Of a stretch of DNA of 64,000 nucleotides, positions 16,885-25,925 are shown in pieces. Source of the DNA: Porphyromonas pasteri (GTDB taxonomy: Bacteria; Bacteroidota; Bacteroidia; Bacteroidales; Porphyromonadaceae); contig NZ_BMPU01000003.1 in assembly GCF_014647755.1 (NCBI RefSeq), positions 1 to 64,000 on the forward strand, written 5' to 3'. Under the pieces are notes generated by a model. It did no database searches, was not told the origin of the DNA, and saw nothing but the letters and a program-made list of their open reading frames with translations. The stretch's first letter is position 1. Each line of letters starts with the position of its first letter. Position numbers and translations under genes: made by a program.

Positions 16885-17466
16885 ATGCGTATACGCCATT
16901 TCCTATACGCCCTCATCGGGCTCATCCTCTGCTCACTCCCCCTACAAGGGCAGAGCCGTCAAAACATCAGCCTGAAGTTCATGGGCCTCAGCTTCCACCC
17001 TCTGAGCGGGAGGCCCAATGCCAAGCTGATGCCGAACCGCCTGGACCCCGAGGCTTACTTCGTAGTTGATCTGGGCGCCCTACTCTCCTACGAGTACTTC
17101 ATTATCCCCGAGATCCTCTCCGTCAAGGGTATCCAAGGGCTTTATGCTGACTGCACAGCCCAGCTTGCTGGTGTGACGAGTATCGGCCTACGTGCTCGTA
17201 TCTTCCACATCGGGCGGCATCGCCTCTACGGTGGTATCGGACCGACATGGATCTACCGACGCAACTGGTACCGCCTGCCTGGGTACGTCGACACGAAGTA
17301 CTTCGAGGGTAGCCCCACGGACAAGTGGCAGCGTAAGTTCCTCTGGTACGGAGGCGAGCTGGAGTATAAGTTCGCTCTCAGCTCCAAGCTCGACATAGCG
17401 ACGACCTTCGTCCCAGGCTACCCCGACCTCATGGCCTTCGCTGTCGGTCTCAGCTACAATCTTTAG
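16885..17466 (+). CDS. Exported protein, probable small outer-membrane beta-barrel
   Basis: This 193-aa protein has a clear signal peptide (MRIRHFLYALIGLILCSLPLQG-Q) and then alternating hydrophobic/polar stretches rich in Tyr, Gly and Trp (for example ARIFHIGRHRLYGGIGPTWIYRR). It ends FAVGLSYNL, a pattern common in small outer-membrane barrels. I do not recognise a named family. It is flanked by terminators on both sides, so it is probably transcribed alone. Function unknown. Confidence 0.75.
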   Translation: MRIRHFLYALIGLILCSLPLQGQSRQNISLKFMGLSFHPLSGRPNAKLMPNRLDPEAYFVVDLGALLSYEYFIIPEILSVKGIQGLYADCTAQLAGVTSIGLRARIFHIGRHRLYGGIGPTWIYRRNWYRLPGYVDTKYFEGSPTDKWQRKFLWYGGELEYKFALSSKLDIATTFVPGYPDLMAFAVGLSYNL

Positions 17467-17491
17467 CCCGCACAAGCACACCTCATCAAAG

Positions 17492-17538
17492 AGCTCCGCC
17501 CCGACCGCCCACATAGAATGGACGATCGGGGCGGAGCT
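17492..17538. terminator. Bidirectional terminator between convergent genes
   Basis: AGCTCCGCCCCGA (17492-17504) pairs with TCGGGGCGGAGCT (17526-17538). It lies between the barrel gene (plus) and the hydrolase gene (minus) and has GTTTCT on its plus-strand side. Confidence 0.75.
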
Positions 17539-17565
17539 GTTTCTATCAAGGAGGGTTCTCCGTAG

Positions 17566-18429
17566 CTATCGCTTCATGAAAGTCTGGATGTAGCGCTTGA
17601 CCTGCTGAAGGGCCTCTCCAGAGAAGCCATGCTCACCACCTGGGATCACGTGGTACTCGGCATTCTTGTAGATGGTGGCCGCACGATCCGATACGGACTG
17701 CTCTACGATACGATCCTTATCCCCATGAAGGATCAGCACAGGGCCTTGGAAGCGCCCGATGACGGCATAGGGGTCGATATTCCACACATCTTTGTAGTAC
17801 TTCTCCCCGAGACGCATTCCCCAGAGGGTGTTTGCCAGAGGGATTTTCGAATACTCGCCCCACTGCTTACGCACCATCTCAGGGATGCTGAAGGCGGGAT
17901 AAATCAAGATGAGCGAAGCGATATCATCGGGGCGCGATGCCGCAGTGAGGGCGGAGACGAGCCCGCCTTGGCTCAAGCCCAAGAGGGTGATATGTCGGGG
18001 ATCGACGTCGGAGCGACGCTTGAGCTGATCGATGACCGCATTGAGGTCTGCCTGCTCGGTGAGGACAGACATATCTGTCGTCGCACCAGCACTCAGGCTC
18101 TCACGTCCACCACCGTTGAAGTCGAAGGTATAGCAGAGGTAGCCCATACGCGTCAGGAGCTCGGCATAGCCCTCACCGTCACGGTGCGTCACGCCGAAGC
18201 CGTGACTGAGGATGACCAGCGGTAGGCGCCCCTTGACTCCAACCGGGCGGTACAGGCGACCATAGATACCGAGGTGATCGCGCGAGCTATACACCTCCTC
18301 GATACTAATACGCTGCTCGGGTAGCACGTGGCGACGGCTCTGCATCCCAGCGGAGCGGAAGAAGGAGCAGGAGCTCAAGGCCAAGGTCAGCGTCATAAGC
18401 GCCAAGAGTAGGCTGAATGTTCTCTTCAT
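17566..18429 (-). CDS. Alpha/beta-hydrolase lipoprotein (esterase/peptidase-like)
   Basis: A 287-aa exported lipoprotein (signal ends LALSSC) with an alpha/beta-hydrolase fold. Visible parts: the oxyanion-side LVILSHGFG, the nucleophile elbow GLSQGG, the acid in LILHGDKDRIV, and the His in PGGEHGFS, in the correct order. The closest general class is the dienelactone hydrolase/BAAT-type S9-related esterase group. The substrate is unknown. It is a single gene with a -7 box at 18508-18515 and a terminator at 17492-17538. Confidence 0.85.
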   Translation of the reverse strand: MKRTFSLLLALMTLTLALSSCSFFRSAGMQSRRHVLPEQRISIEEVYSSRDHLGIYGRLYRPVGVKGRLPLVILSHGFGVTHRDGEGYAELLTRMGYLCYTFDFNGGGRESLSAGATTDMSVLTEQADLNAVIDQLKRRSDVDPRHITLLGLSQGGLVSALTAASRPDDIASLILIYPAFSIPEMVRKQWGEYSKIPLANTLWGMRLGEKYYKDVWNIDPYAVIGRFQGPVLILHGDKDRIVEQSVSDRAATIYKNAEYHVIPGGEHGFSGEALQQVKRYIQTFMKR

Positions 18430-18507
18430 GATAGTCTATCTAAATAAGAGTGAAGTCAGGAGATACGATAGTAGTGGTATGGGGAAGCCCCCCCCAATCC
18501 ACCTTAG

Positions 18508-18515
18508 CAAAGATA
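18508..18515 (-). promoter_or_regulatory. -7 box for the hydrolase gene
   Basis: TATCTTTG on the minus strand, 79 bases before the start codon. No clear -33 box. Confidence 0.45.
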
Positions 18516-18586
18516 AGGGCTTCACAGGATATCTCCCACTTCACTCATACCTATGGATAAGCTCCCACTACCCCCCCCTTGAGTGA

Positions 18587-18688
18587 ACCTATGTTGGTCG
18601 CGGGGTGAACCTATACAGGATGGCGAAGAAAGCTATATAGCTTTGGACTGATTCCTATATAGCTTTGTGAAGTGACCTATATCAGGCC
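18587..18688 (+). repeat. 22-bp array, 5 units, left of element copy B
   Basis: Units at 18587, 18609, 18631, 18653 and 18675, an exact 22-base period, with cores ACCTATGTTGGTC, ACCTATACAGGAT, AGCTATATAGCTT, TCCTATATAGCTT and ACCTATATCAGGC. The AGCTATATAGCT variant also occurs beside copy A. Confidence 0.87.
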
Positions 18689-19000
18689 GTTGCTCCGCGT
18701 AGGGAGAAAAGTTATGGACGAGTGGTAGATAAGTTTGGGCTACGTACGTGGCTCTAATATCTACGTACGTGGATATTTGGATTTACGTGCCTGGTCTTTA
18801 AGACTACGTGCATAGATAGAAGAATTCCACTACGGGAAGGTGCTTTTTTCTTCGCGAGAAGGACACTTTTTCCTCCACAGGATAAGAGGAATACTCGCAA
18901 TAAAGCGAAGAGCTTGTGTATCTCTTCGGGGAGGGATATCGGGGAGCTGGGCATGCAATGCCTTAGCACAATAAATAGAGGGCAGGACTCGCGGCAACAG
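18689..19000 (+). repeat. Dispersed ~320-bp element, copy B
   Basis: Runs in opposite orientation to copy A and in the same orientation as copy C (53789-54112). Landmarks: GCGTAGGGAG near 18697; the TACGTACGTGG-type palindromes from about 18740 to 18810; TTTTTTCTTC near 18843; ATATCGGGGAGCTGGG at about 18938; GCAATGCCTTAGCAC near 18955. It is flanked on both sides by 22-bp arrays. No conserved reading frame. Confidence 0.85.
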
Positions 19001-19123
19001 TCTCATATTGGTCACTGAGCGAACCTATATAGGTCACGAAGCGAAGCAGTATTGGTCAGCTCGGCGACCTATATAGGTCAGCCCAGCGACCCATATAGGT
19101 TGTCTTTCCCTCCTATATGGGTG
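19001..19123 (+). repeat. 22-bp array, 6 units, right of element copy B
   Basis: Units at 19001, 19023, 19045, 19067, 19089 and 19111, an exact 22-base period, consensus ACCTATATAGGTC. They end about 130 bases before the aldo/keto reductase start. Positions 19124-19253 hold no other recognisable signal. Confidence 0.88.
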
Positions 19124-19253
19124 GGTATTCTCTCTCCGTACTCGCACATGGGGAAACCTTGCAAGAAGACGAGTTGTTATCGCCATAGTGCGGGGACACT
19201 CATCGCCCATAAACTCTCATTCTTATCCCGAACAATCAACCCTTCCCAACAGT

Positions 19254-20117
19254 ATGGAACAGAAGACAATCACACTAAACAACGGCGTCGAGATGCCCCT
19301 CTTGGGCTACGGCGTGTATCAGGTCTCTCCCGACGAAGCTGAGCGCTGTGTAGCCGATGCCCTGAGCGTAGGCTATCGCATGATCGACACGGCACAGATC
19401 TATCAGAATGAGGCAGGTGTCGGTAGCGCAGTCAAAAAGAGTGGTCTAAGCCGTGATGAAGTCTTCATCGTGGACAAGATCTGGATATCCAACTTCGAGG
19501 GTGACGCCCCGAAGCGTAGCCTGGATGAGAGCCTGCGTCTGCTCGGCACCGACTATATCGATCTCATGCTGATTCACCAGCCCTTTGGCGATCGCTACAA
19601 TGCCTATCGCGCCCTCGAAGATGCCCTCAAGGAGGGTAAGGTAAGGGCTATCGGCGTGAGCAACTTCTACCCCGACCACCTCATTGACCTCTGTCACTTC
19701 ACGGATATCGTACCCGCTGTGAACCAAGTCGAGACCCACGTCCTCACCCAGCGTATCGAGGAGCGTCGCTATATGGATGAGCTGGGTGTGAAGCTAATGT
19801 CGTGGGGCCCCCTTGCCGAAGCAAGTAGCGAACTCCTCAACAATGAGACCCTGCTCACGATCGGCGCCGCTCATGGCAAGACGGTAGCACAGGTAGCTAT
19901 GCGCTATCTCCTGCAGCGTGGTATCATCATCATACCGAAGTCTACCCGCAAGGAGCGCATGGAGCAGAACTTCCAGCTCTTTGACTTCACGCTGACAGAG
20001 AGCGAGATGCAGGAGATCCTGAAGCTGGACACGGGGCACTCCTTCGTCATGCCCAGCCATCATGACCCCGAGGTCACGAAGATGTTCATGGGCTTTGCCC
20101 CACGCAAGGGGAAGTAA
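19254..20117 (+). CDS. Aldo/keto reductase
   Basis: A 287-aa NADPH-dependent aldo/keto reductase of the 2,5-diketo-gluconate reductase-like group. The catalytic tetrad is visible: Asp45 and Tyr50 in MIDTAQIYQNE, Lys75 in FIVDKIW, and His108 in LMLIHQP. Further cofactor-binding marks are GVSNFYPDHL and IPKSTRKERMEQN. The start at 19254 gives the normal N-terminus (GVEMPLLGYGVYQV); an in-frame Met at 19188 only adds a non-conserved extension. The physiological aldehyde is unknown. A hairpin at 20165-20197 follows. Confidence 0.92.
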   Translation: MEQKTITLNNGVEMPLLGYGVYQVSPDEAERCVADALSVGYRMIDTAQIYQNEAGVGSAVKKSGLSRDEVFIVDKIWISNFEGDAPKRSLDESLRLLGTDYIDLMLIHQPFGDRYNAYRALEDALKEGKVRAIGVSNFYPDHLIDLCHFTDIVPAVNQVETHVLTQRIEERRYMDELGVKLMSWGPLAEASSELLNNETLLTIGAAHGKTVAQVAMRYLLQRGIIIIPKSTRKERMEQNFQLFDFTLTESEMQEILKLDTGHSFVMPSHHDPEVTKMFMGFAPRKGK

Positions 20118-20164
20118 AGGCCTCGACTTCTGAGAAGATAAAAACCGCCTAAGAGCGAATAAGG

Positions 20165-20197
20165 GGAGCCGATTCTACTGAGTAGAGTCGGCTCTCC
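20165..20197 (+). terminator. Hairpin after aldo/keto reductase
   Basis: GGGAGCCGATTCTACT pairs with AGTAGAGTCGGCTCTCC apart from one mismatch. The region 20198-20399 contains no gene or repeat that I can identify. Confidence 0.65.
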
Positions 20198-20399
20198 GTG
20201 CTTTATACACCCTCACATTTCGATACCCACAACCCCATAAAAGTGAGACGAATATGGGGTGAGAGCAGAGGGTAAATCAGGAGATGAATACCCCAATAGT
20301 CAGCACCATTCCCGAGATACAAGCTTTATGAGGGGAGAGGAGTAGCCTCAACTTCCTGAAAAATTTAAGTATATCGAACCGTTTTACATATATTTCCCT

Positions 20400-20407
20400 T
20401 ATCTTTG
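20400..20407 (+). promoter_or_regulatory. -7 box for fructose-bisphosphate aldolase
   Basis: TATCTTTG at 20400-20407, 43 bases before the start; the region upstream is very A/T-rich. No -33 box at canonical spacing. An A-rich stretch just before the ATG fits the Shine-Dalgarno-poor translation starts of Bacteroidetes. Confidence 0.55.
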
Positions 20408-20450
20408 TTGCATAGAACGATAAACGTATCAACTATAAATAGGAACAGTA

Positions 20451-21446
20451 ATGGTTAGTTACAAAGAACTGGGTCTTGTGAACACCCGCGATATGTTCGC
20501 AAAGGCTATCAAGGGTGGCTACGCTATCCCCGCTTTCAACTTCAATAACATGGAGCAGCTGCAGGCTATCATCAGCGCTGCAGTAGAGACCAAGTCTCCC
20601 GTCATCCTTCAGGTATCCAGCGGCGCACGTAAGTACGCTAACCAGACGCTCCTGCGCTACATGGCTCAGGGTGCTGTAGAATACGCTAAGGAGCTGGGCT
20701 GCCCCAATCCTCAGATCGCCCTTCACCTCGACCACGGTGATAGCCTCGAGCTCTGCAAGAGCTGTATCGAAATGGGCTTCTCCTCTGTGATGATCGACGG
20801 TTCGCACCTCCCCTACGACGAGAACGTCGCTCTGACACGCTCTGTCGTTGAGTACGCTCACCAGTTCGACGTGACGGTCGAAGGTGAACTCGGTGTCCTC
20901 GCTGGTATCGAAGACGATGTCGTAGCTGAGCACCACACCTACACCGAGCCCGAAGAAGTTGTTGACTTCGTCAGCAAGACGGGTGTTGACTCACTCGCTA
21001 TCTCTATCGGTACGTCACACGGTGCTAACAAGTTCACGCCTGAGCAGTGCCACCGCGACGCTAACGGCATCCTCGTACCTCCCCCCCTCCGCTTCGATAT
21101 CCTCGCTGAGATCGAAAAGCAGATCCCTGGCTTCCCCATCGTACTCCACGGTTCTTCCAGCGTACCCCAGGACGAAGTCGCTACGATCAACAAGTTCGGT
21201 GGTGCCCTCAAGGATGCTGTCGGTATCCCCGAAGAGCAGCTCCGTCAGGCTTCTAAGAGCGCTGTCTGCAAGATCAACATCGACTCTGACGGCCGTCTCG
21301 CTATGACCGCTGCTGTACGTAAGGTCTTCGCAGAAAACCCTGCTGAATTCGACCCACGTAAGTACCTCGGTCCAGCTCGTGAGTCTCTCAAGAAGCTCTA
21401 CGAACACAAGATCATCAACGTCCTCGGCTCTAACGACCGCCTCTAA
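20451..21446 (+). CDS. fba: Class II fructose-bisphosphate aldolase
   Basis: A 331-aa cytoplasmic zinc enzyme that splits fructose-1,6-bisphosphate in glycolysis and makes it in gluconeogenesis. The zinc and catalytic residues are evident: HLDHGDS at 92-98 (Asp94, His95), the Glu in EGELGVLAG, the His in SIGTSHG, and the His in VLHGSSSVP. The length is typical of type B class II aldolases. It has its own -7 box and a strong terminator at 21506-21563, so it is monocistronic. Codon choice is noticeably uniform, as expected for a highly expressed gene. Confidence 0.95.
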   Translation: MVSYKELGLVNTRDMFAKAIKGGYAIPAFNFNNMEQLQAIISAAVETKSPVILQVSSGARKYANQTLLRYMAQGAVEYAKELGCPNPQIALHLDHGDSLELCKSCIEMGFSSVMIDGSHLPYDENVALTRSVVEYAHQFDVTVEGELGVLAGIEDDVVAEHHTYTEPEEVVDFVSKTGVDSLAISIGTSHGANKFTPEQCHRDANGILVPPPLRFDILAEIEKQIPGFPIVLHGSSSVPQDEVATINKFGGALKDAVGIPEEQLRQASKSAVCKINIDSDGRLAMTAAVRKVFAENPAEFDPRKYLGPARESLKKLYEHKIINVLGSNDRL

Positions 21447-21505
21447 GACGTCGATCCCTACGTATCCTACCCCTGCGGCCTTCCGCTGGAGGGATACACC
21501 ATACG

Positions 21506-21563
21506 GCTACCTGCCTTCGCCTGCCCCTTCGCGTGGCTGCGACGAAGGCAGGTAGCTTTCTTT
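21506..21563 (+). terminator. Intrinsic terminator after fba
   Basis: GCTACCTGCCTTCG (21506-21519) pairs perfectly with CGAAGGCAGGTAGC (21543-21556) and is followed by TTTCTTTT. Confidence 0.9.
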
Positions 21564-21591
21564 TCACCCCCTCCCGTGTATCACTGACGAC

Positions 21592-23637
21592 ATGAATAGT
21601 ATTTGTCAGCCCAGCCAGCTCCCCCGCGGAGCCTATGCCTTTGACCAATTCAAGACAGAGGACTTCCGCGAGGCCTTCCGTCTGGCTATCGAAGAGAAGC
21701 GCCGTGAGGTAGAGGTCATCATCGCCTCGCCCGAAGCCCCCACCTTCGCCAATACCATCCTTGCTCTCGAGCGCTCCGGTGCCCTCCTCGAGTGGGTATC
21801 AGGTAGCTTCTACAACCTCCTACATGCTGAGGCTACGGACGAACTGATGCAGATCAGTCAGGAGGTTAGCCCTGAGCTCTCGGCACTCTCCTCCTTCATC
21901 ACCCTCTCCGAGCCCCTTTTTGAGCGGATACGCCAGGTATGGGAGACACGTGAGAGCCTCCAGCTCGATGCCGAAGACCTTCGCCTCCTCGAGCGCTGCT
22001 ATGAAGGCTTCAGCGAGAGCGGTGCCCAGCTCCCTGCCGAGGAGAAGGAGCGACTGCGCGAAGTCAAGCGTGAGCTGAGCGAGCTGAGCCTCACCTTCGG
22101 ACAAAACAACCTCAAGGACCAGCAGCGCTTCCGCCTCTTCGTCGATGATTCTGCTGCGGTCGAAGGGCTTCCCCACTCGACACTCGCCGTAGCACGCGAG
22201 CTGGCAGAGAAGGAGGGTAAGGGCGAAGGCTGGCTCTTCACCCTCTCAGCCCCCAGCTACTTCCCCTTCATGCAGCACTGCCCCTCGAGCACCCTACGCC
22301 AAAAGATGTATCTGGCAAAGATGGCTGTCGGGGCTGCTGGAGACGCATATGACAATAGAGAGCTCATCCGTCGCCTCGCGAACCTGCGTCTGGAGCTTGC
22401 CCAGCTCTTAGGCTCCAAGAGCTTTGCTGAGAAGGTCCTCGCCCGCCGTATGGCAGGTAGCACGACGGCAGTCTATGGGCTGCTCGACGAGCTCCTCGAG
22501 GCTTACAAGCCTGTGGCAGAGAAGGAGCTTGCAGCAGTGGCTAACTTCGCACGCGAGGCAGGAGCTGCGCTCCCCCTCCAGCCCTGGGACTGGAGCTACT
22601 GGGCAGAGCGCTACAAGCAGGCCTTCTATGAGCTGGACGAAGAAGAGCTACGCCCCTACTTCGAGCTATCGCGCGTCTCGGATGCTATCTTCTCGCTGGC
22701 AACACGCCTCTACGGCATCCGCTTCACCGAGCGTACGGATCTGCCCGTCTACCACAGCGACGTACATACCTACGAGGTGCACGATGCCGATGGGAGCTAT
22801 CTTGGACTTCTCTACACCGACTTCTTCCCTCGTGAGGGCAAGCAGAGCGGTGCCTGGATGAACAACCTCCAGGAGCAGTATCACACTGCCGAGGGTGAAG
22901 ACCATCGTCCCCACATCGTGCTGGTGATGAACTTCACCCAGCCCACGGCCGATCGTCCCGCCCTGCTCACGCCAGGTGAGGTACGCACCTTCCTACATGA
23001 GTTCGGTCACTCCCTGCATGGTATGCTCTCCACATGCCGTCACGGCTCGCTCAGCGGGACCAATGTCGTCCGTGACTTCGTCGAGCTACCCAGCCAGCTG
23101 ATGGAGAACTGGCTGGACGAGCGTGAGTGGCTCCAGAGCTTCGCCGTACACTATCAGACGGGCGAAGCACTACCCGAGGTCCTTATGGAGCGTATGGAGC
23201 GTGCCCGCCACTTCCTCGTAGGCTACGCTGCCTGTCGTCAGCTGAGCTTCGGCTACCTCGATATGGCTTGGCACACGATCACCGAGCCACTCGCCGAGGG
23301 CCTTGACACAAAGACCTTCGAAGATACGGCTTGGCAGAAGGCCCAGCTCCTGCCCGCCACGCCTGCACCTTGCCAGATGAGCACCTCCTTCGGGCACATC
23401 TTCTCGGGTGGCTATGCAGCTGGCTACTACGGCTACAAGTGGGCCGAAGTGCTGGATGCCGATGCCTTCGCTGCCTTCCAAGAAGAGGGGATCTTCTCTA
23501 CGGCTACAGCTGAGCGCTTCCGCCGTGAGGTACTGAGTCAAGGTGACCGCCGTGATGCCGAGGATCTCTATCAGAGCTTCCGTGGCAAGAAGGCCACCAT
23601 TGATGCCCTCCTTCGTCGTGACGGCATCGAGCGCTAA
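21592..23637 (+). CDS. M3 family zinc oligopeptidase (dipeptidyl carboxypeptidase-like)
   Basis: A 681-aa soluble metallopeptidase of family M3A (Dcp/oligopeptidase A group). The zinc motif HEFGHSLHG starts at His469 (H469, E470, H473). Other family marks are the long helical N-terminal half, the SGTNVVRDFVELPSQLMENW segment after the zinc site, and the C-terminal FGHIFSGGYAAGYYGYKWAE channel motif. No signal peptide is seen, so it probably degrades imported peptides in the cytoplasm, which suits a peptide-fermenting lifestyle and the RagAB-like importer. A terminator follows at 23668-23711. Confidence 0.93.
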   Translation: MNSICQPSQLPRGAYAFDQFKTEDFREAFRLAIEEKRREVEVIIASPEAPTFANTILALERSGALLEWVSGSFYNLLHAEATDELMQISQEVSPELSALSSFITLSEPLFERIRQVWETRESLQLDAEDLRLLERCYEGFSESGAQLPAEEKERLREVKRELSELSLTFGQNNLKDQQRFRLFVDDSAAVEGLPHSTLAVARELAEKEGKGEGWLFTLSAPSYFPFMQHCPSSTLRQKMYLAKMAVGAAGDAYDNRELIRRLANLRLELAQLLGSKSFAEKVLARRMAGSTTAVYGLLDELLEAYKPVAEKELAAVANFAREAGAALPLQPWDWSYWAERYKQAFYELDEEELRPYFELSRVSDAIFSLATRLYGIRFTERTDLPVYHSDVHTYEVHDADGSYLGLLYTDFFPREGKQSGAWMNNLQEQYHTAEGEDHRPHIVLVMNFTQPTADRPALLTPGEVRTFLHEFGHSLHGMLSTCRHGSLSGTNVVRDFVELPSQLMENWLDEREWLQSFAVHYQTGEALPEVLMERMERARHFLVGYAACRQLSFGYLDMAWHTITEPLAEGLDTKTFEDTAWQKAQLLPATPAPCQMSTSFGHIFSGGYAAGYYGYKWAEVLDADAFAAFQEEGIFSTATAERFRREVLSQGDRRDAEDLYQSFRGKKATIDALLRRDGIER

Positions 23638-23667
23638 GAGTACGCCTTCCACTCCAATAAAGCAGTA

Positions 23668-23711
23668 CCGCCCCACAGCCTCTCCGCGAGGTCTGTGGGG
23701 CGGGGCTTTTT
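23668..23711 (+). terminator. Intrinsic terminator after M3 peptidase gene
   Basis: CCGCCCCACAG (23668-23678) pairs with CTGTGGGGCGG (23693-23703), with a small inner stem, followed by GGCTTTTT. Confidence 0.88.
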
Positions 23712-23748
23712 CATAAGTAGATCTACCTCATAGGCGCTAAACTTTGCC

Positions 23749-23756
23749 TATCTTTG
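23749..23756 (+). promoter_or_regulatory. -7 box for folD
   Basis: TATCTTTG at 23749-23756, 62 bases before the start codon; TTTG at 23743-23746 is too close to be its -33 box. Confidence 0.5.
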
Positions 23757-23818
23757 ATAAGCCTTAGGGCTCAGAGCGGAGTCTATCCGCCCACCTACTC
23801 ATTCATCGTACTACCCCA

Positions 23819-24712
23819 ATGAAAGAACAAACCTACAAGCTCCTCGATGGTAAAGCAACCTCCGCTCAGATCAAGCAGGAGATCGCAGCCGAAGTAGCAG
23901 CCCGCGTCGCAGCTGGCAAAAAAGCCCCTCACCTGGTAGCTATCCTCGTCGGCCATGACGGCGGCAGCGAGACCTATGTAGCAGCTAAGATCAAGACCTG
24001 TGCCGAGGTGGGCTTCCGCTCCTCACTCATCCGCTTTGAGGACGACGTCACCGAAGAGCGTCTGCTCAGCGAGATCGAGCGTCTGAATAACGACCCCGAG
24101 GTGCATGGCTTCATCGTACAGCTCCCCCTGCCGAAGCACATCAACGAGCAGCGTATCATCGAAGCTGTCAACCCCAGCAAGGACGTCGACGGCTTCCACC
24201 CCATCAATGTAGGGCGCATGAGCATCGGCCTTCCCTGCTTCGTGTCAGCGACCCCTCAGGGGATCATTGAGCTCCTTCGCCGCTACGACATCGAGACACG
24301 TGGTAAGCACTGCGTCGTCCTCGGCCGTAGCAATATCGTCGGCAAGCCCATGGCACAGCTCCTCCTGCACAAGGGTACTCCTGGCGACTGCACCGTCACG
24401 GTCTGCCACAGCCGCACCCCCAACATCAAGGAGCTCTGTCTGCAGGCAGACATCATCGTCGCAGCTCTCGGCGTGCCTGAGTTCCTCAAGGCCGATATGG
24501 TGCGCCCTGGTGCCGTCATCGTCGACGTAGGCACGACGCGTGTACCCGATGCTTCGCGTAAGAGTGGCTTCAAGCTCACCGGTGACGTAGCCTTCGATGA
24601 AGTAGCACCCCTCGCCTCCTACATCACGCCCGTCCCTGGTGGCGTCGGCCCGATGACCATCATCTCCCTCATGCTGAATACCCTCGCAGCAGCTAAGCAA
24701 GCTGAGGACTAA
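23819..24712 (+). CDS. folD: Bifunctional methylenetetrahydrofolate dehydrogenase/cyclohydrolase FolD
   Basis: A 297-aa cytoplasmic enzyme that interconverts 5,10-methylene-THF and 10-formyl-THF for purine and formyl-Met synthesis. Signature segments: YVAAKIK with Tyr53 and Lys57, GFIVQLPLP, the nucleotide-binding [16 protein letters not shown], and the C-terminal [12 protein letters not shown]. The length is typical. It is single-gene in layout, with a -7 box upstream and the bidirectional terminator at 24754-24795 downstream. Confidence 0.96.
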   Translation: MKEQTYKLLDGKATSAQIKQEIAAEVAARVAAGKKAPHLVAILVGHDGGSETYVAAKIKTCAEVGFRSSLIRFEDDVTEERLLSEIERLNNDPEVHGFIVQLPLPKHINEQRIIEAVNPSKDVDGFHPINVGRMSIGLPCFVSATPQGIIELLRRYDIETRGKHCVVLGRSNIVGKPMAQLLLHKGTPGDCTVTVCHSRTPNIKELCLQADIIVAALGVPEFLKADMVRPGAVIVDVGTTRVPDASRKSGFKLTGDVAFDEVAPLASYITPVPGGVGPMTIISLMLNTLAAAKQAED

Positions 24713-24753
24713 TTCGCACACACCGTCCCCTCCTTTGCGAAGGGAATAAAAAG

Positions 24754-24795
24754 CCTCAGGGGCTGTATCTCACGATGGAGATACAGCCCCTGAGG
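24754..24795. terminator. Bidirectional terminator between folD and the N-glycan locus
   Basis: An 18-bp perfect stem (24754-24771 with 24778-24795, loop ACGATG), flanked by AAAAA on the left and TCTTTT on the right, which suits termination from both sides. Confidence 0.92.
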
Positions 24796-24817
24796 TCTTT
24801 TAGTAGGAGGGAGAAGC

Positions 24818-25849
24818 TTAGTTCTCTGCGTAGAAGGTCAGCTCACCGATACCGAAGTATCCAAATGAATAATTAATACCCAGGATCTTCACGCCCTTTG
24901 CCTCAATAGGATTAAGGAAGCGAACGGTAGCAGAGCTTTCTTGATTGAGGTAGGATGCGGAGAGTACTCCCTGAGAAGTCCAGGTCGTGCCGTCCTGCGT
25001 CGTGAAGATCTCAATCTGCTCAGCATTCATAGAACCATTCGTTCCCTGAAAGTGAATAGCTGTAAACTTCTTCGTACCGCTAGTAAGGATACCTGATACC
25101 CATGGAGAGCTATCTGCAAACTGAGCATACCATGCAGAAGAGGCGTCACCATCATAGAGATTGCCCTTGCCATAGCTACTAGAGTATGCTGTAGAAACTT
25201 CATAGGTAACATCCGTAGAAGCAAGCGCCGTACCCTGAGGGCCACGCGTATAGTAACCGATATTCTGGAAGCTCTTCTTCACAGGGATGAAGTAGGTACC
25301 ATAGTCCTGGCTGACACCGACAGTGGATGAGCCCGAGACAGCAGATACCTGGACAGGGATAACATAGTACTCCGTAGCAGCATTAGCCGTAGAGATCTCG
25401 GCATACTTATCACCCACACTGATGGTGATAGCTGAAGAGCTCTTCGTCTGCCCCTTAGGGATGGTTACGGTCGTGGTAGAAAGCTTAGCATAGCCTTCGG
25501 GAGCGACCTTATAGCCAGGGTTGGTTGAGAGGGTGCTGGTGAAGGAAGCGATAGAAGCTTCCGACGTAGCGAGAGCTACAGTCACCGTCACATCCTGATC
25601 AACGGGCTTGGAGAGGTAGACATAGCGCTCCTGAGCAGTGAACTCAGAAATGGTCGTTCCCTCTAGCGTAACCGTAAGAGGTTTGATAGACTTAGCGAGG
25701 TCGAATTCACCCGTCTTGATATACGCTACGGATGCAGCAGTCTGTGTCTCGGTCTTATCAAAGAGAGGAGTATCCAGATCAAAGCTCTTGCTACAAGACG
25801 TGAGGCCAAGGAAGAGCGCTGCGCAAGCTATAGATAGAGTCTTTTGCAT
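24818..25849 (-). CDS. DUF1735-type surface lipoprotein with F5/8 type C (discoidin) domain
   Basis: A 343-aa lipoprotein (signal LFLGLTSC). Residues about 40-190 resemble the DUF1735/BT_3987-like beta-sandwich domain found in N-glycan loci (segments LDQDVTV-like and TVTIPKGQTKS). Residues about 200-343 form an F5/8 type C carbohydrate-binding domain (NLYDGDASSAWYAQF, ending GIGELTFYAEN). It is the last gene of the GH18 locus and probably binds glycan at the cell surface; no catalytic residues are expected. A perfect 30-bp palindrome at 25876-25905 separates it from the preceding gene. Confidence 0.82.
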   Translation of the reverse strand: MQKTLSIACAALFLGLTSCSKSFDLDTPLFDKTETQTAASVAYIKTGEFDLAKSIKPLTVTLEGTTISEFTAQERYVYLSKPVDQDVTVTVALATSEASIASFTSTLSTNPGYKVAPEGYAKLSTTTVTIPKGQTKSSSAITISVGDKYAEISTANAATEYYVIPVQVSAVSGSSTVGVSQDYGTYFIPVKKSFQNIGYYTRGPQGTALASTDVTYEVSTAYSSSYGKGNLYDGDASSAWYAQFADSSPWVSGILTSGTKKFTAIHFQGTNGSMNAEQIEIFTTQDGTTWTSQGVLSASYLNQESSATVRFLNPIEAKGVKILGINYSFGYFGIGELTFYAEN

Positions 25850-25875
25850 ATTAAACTTCTATTAGAGGGGTCGTA

Positions 25876-25905
25876 CACGCCCCTCCCAGCGCTGGGAGGG
25901 GCGTG
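25876..25905. repeat. Perfect 30-bp palindrome inside the N-glycan operon
   Basis: CACGCCCCTCCCAGC (25876-25890) is directly followed by its exact reverse complement (25891-25905), with no loop. It has no T tract on the minus strand, so it is probably an intra-operon attenuation or mRNA-stabilising hairpin rather than a full terminator. Confidence 0.85.
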
Positions 25906-25925
25906 CCGTACCACCAATATTACGA

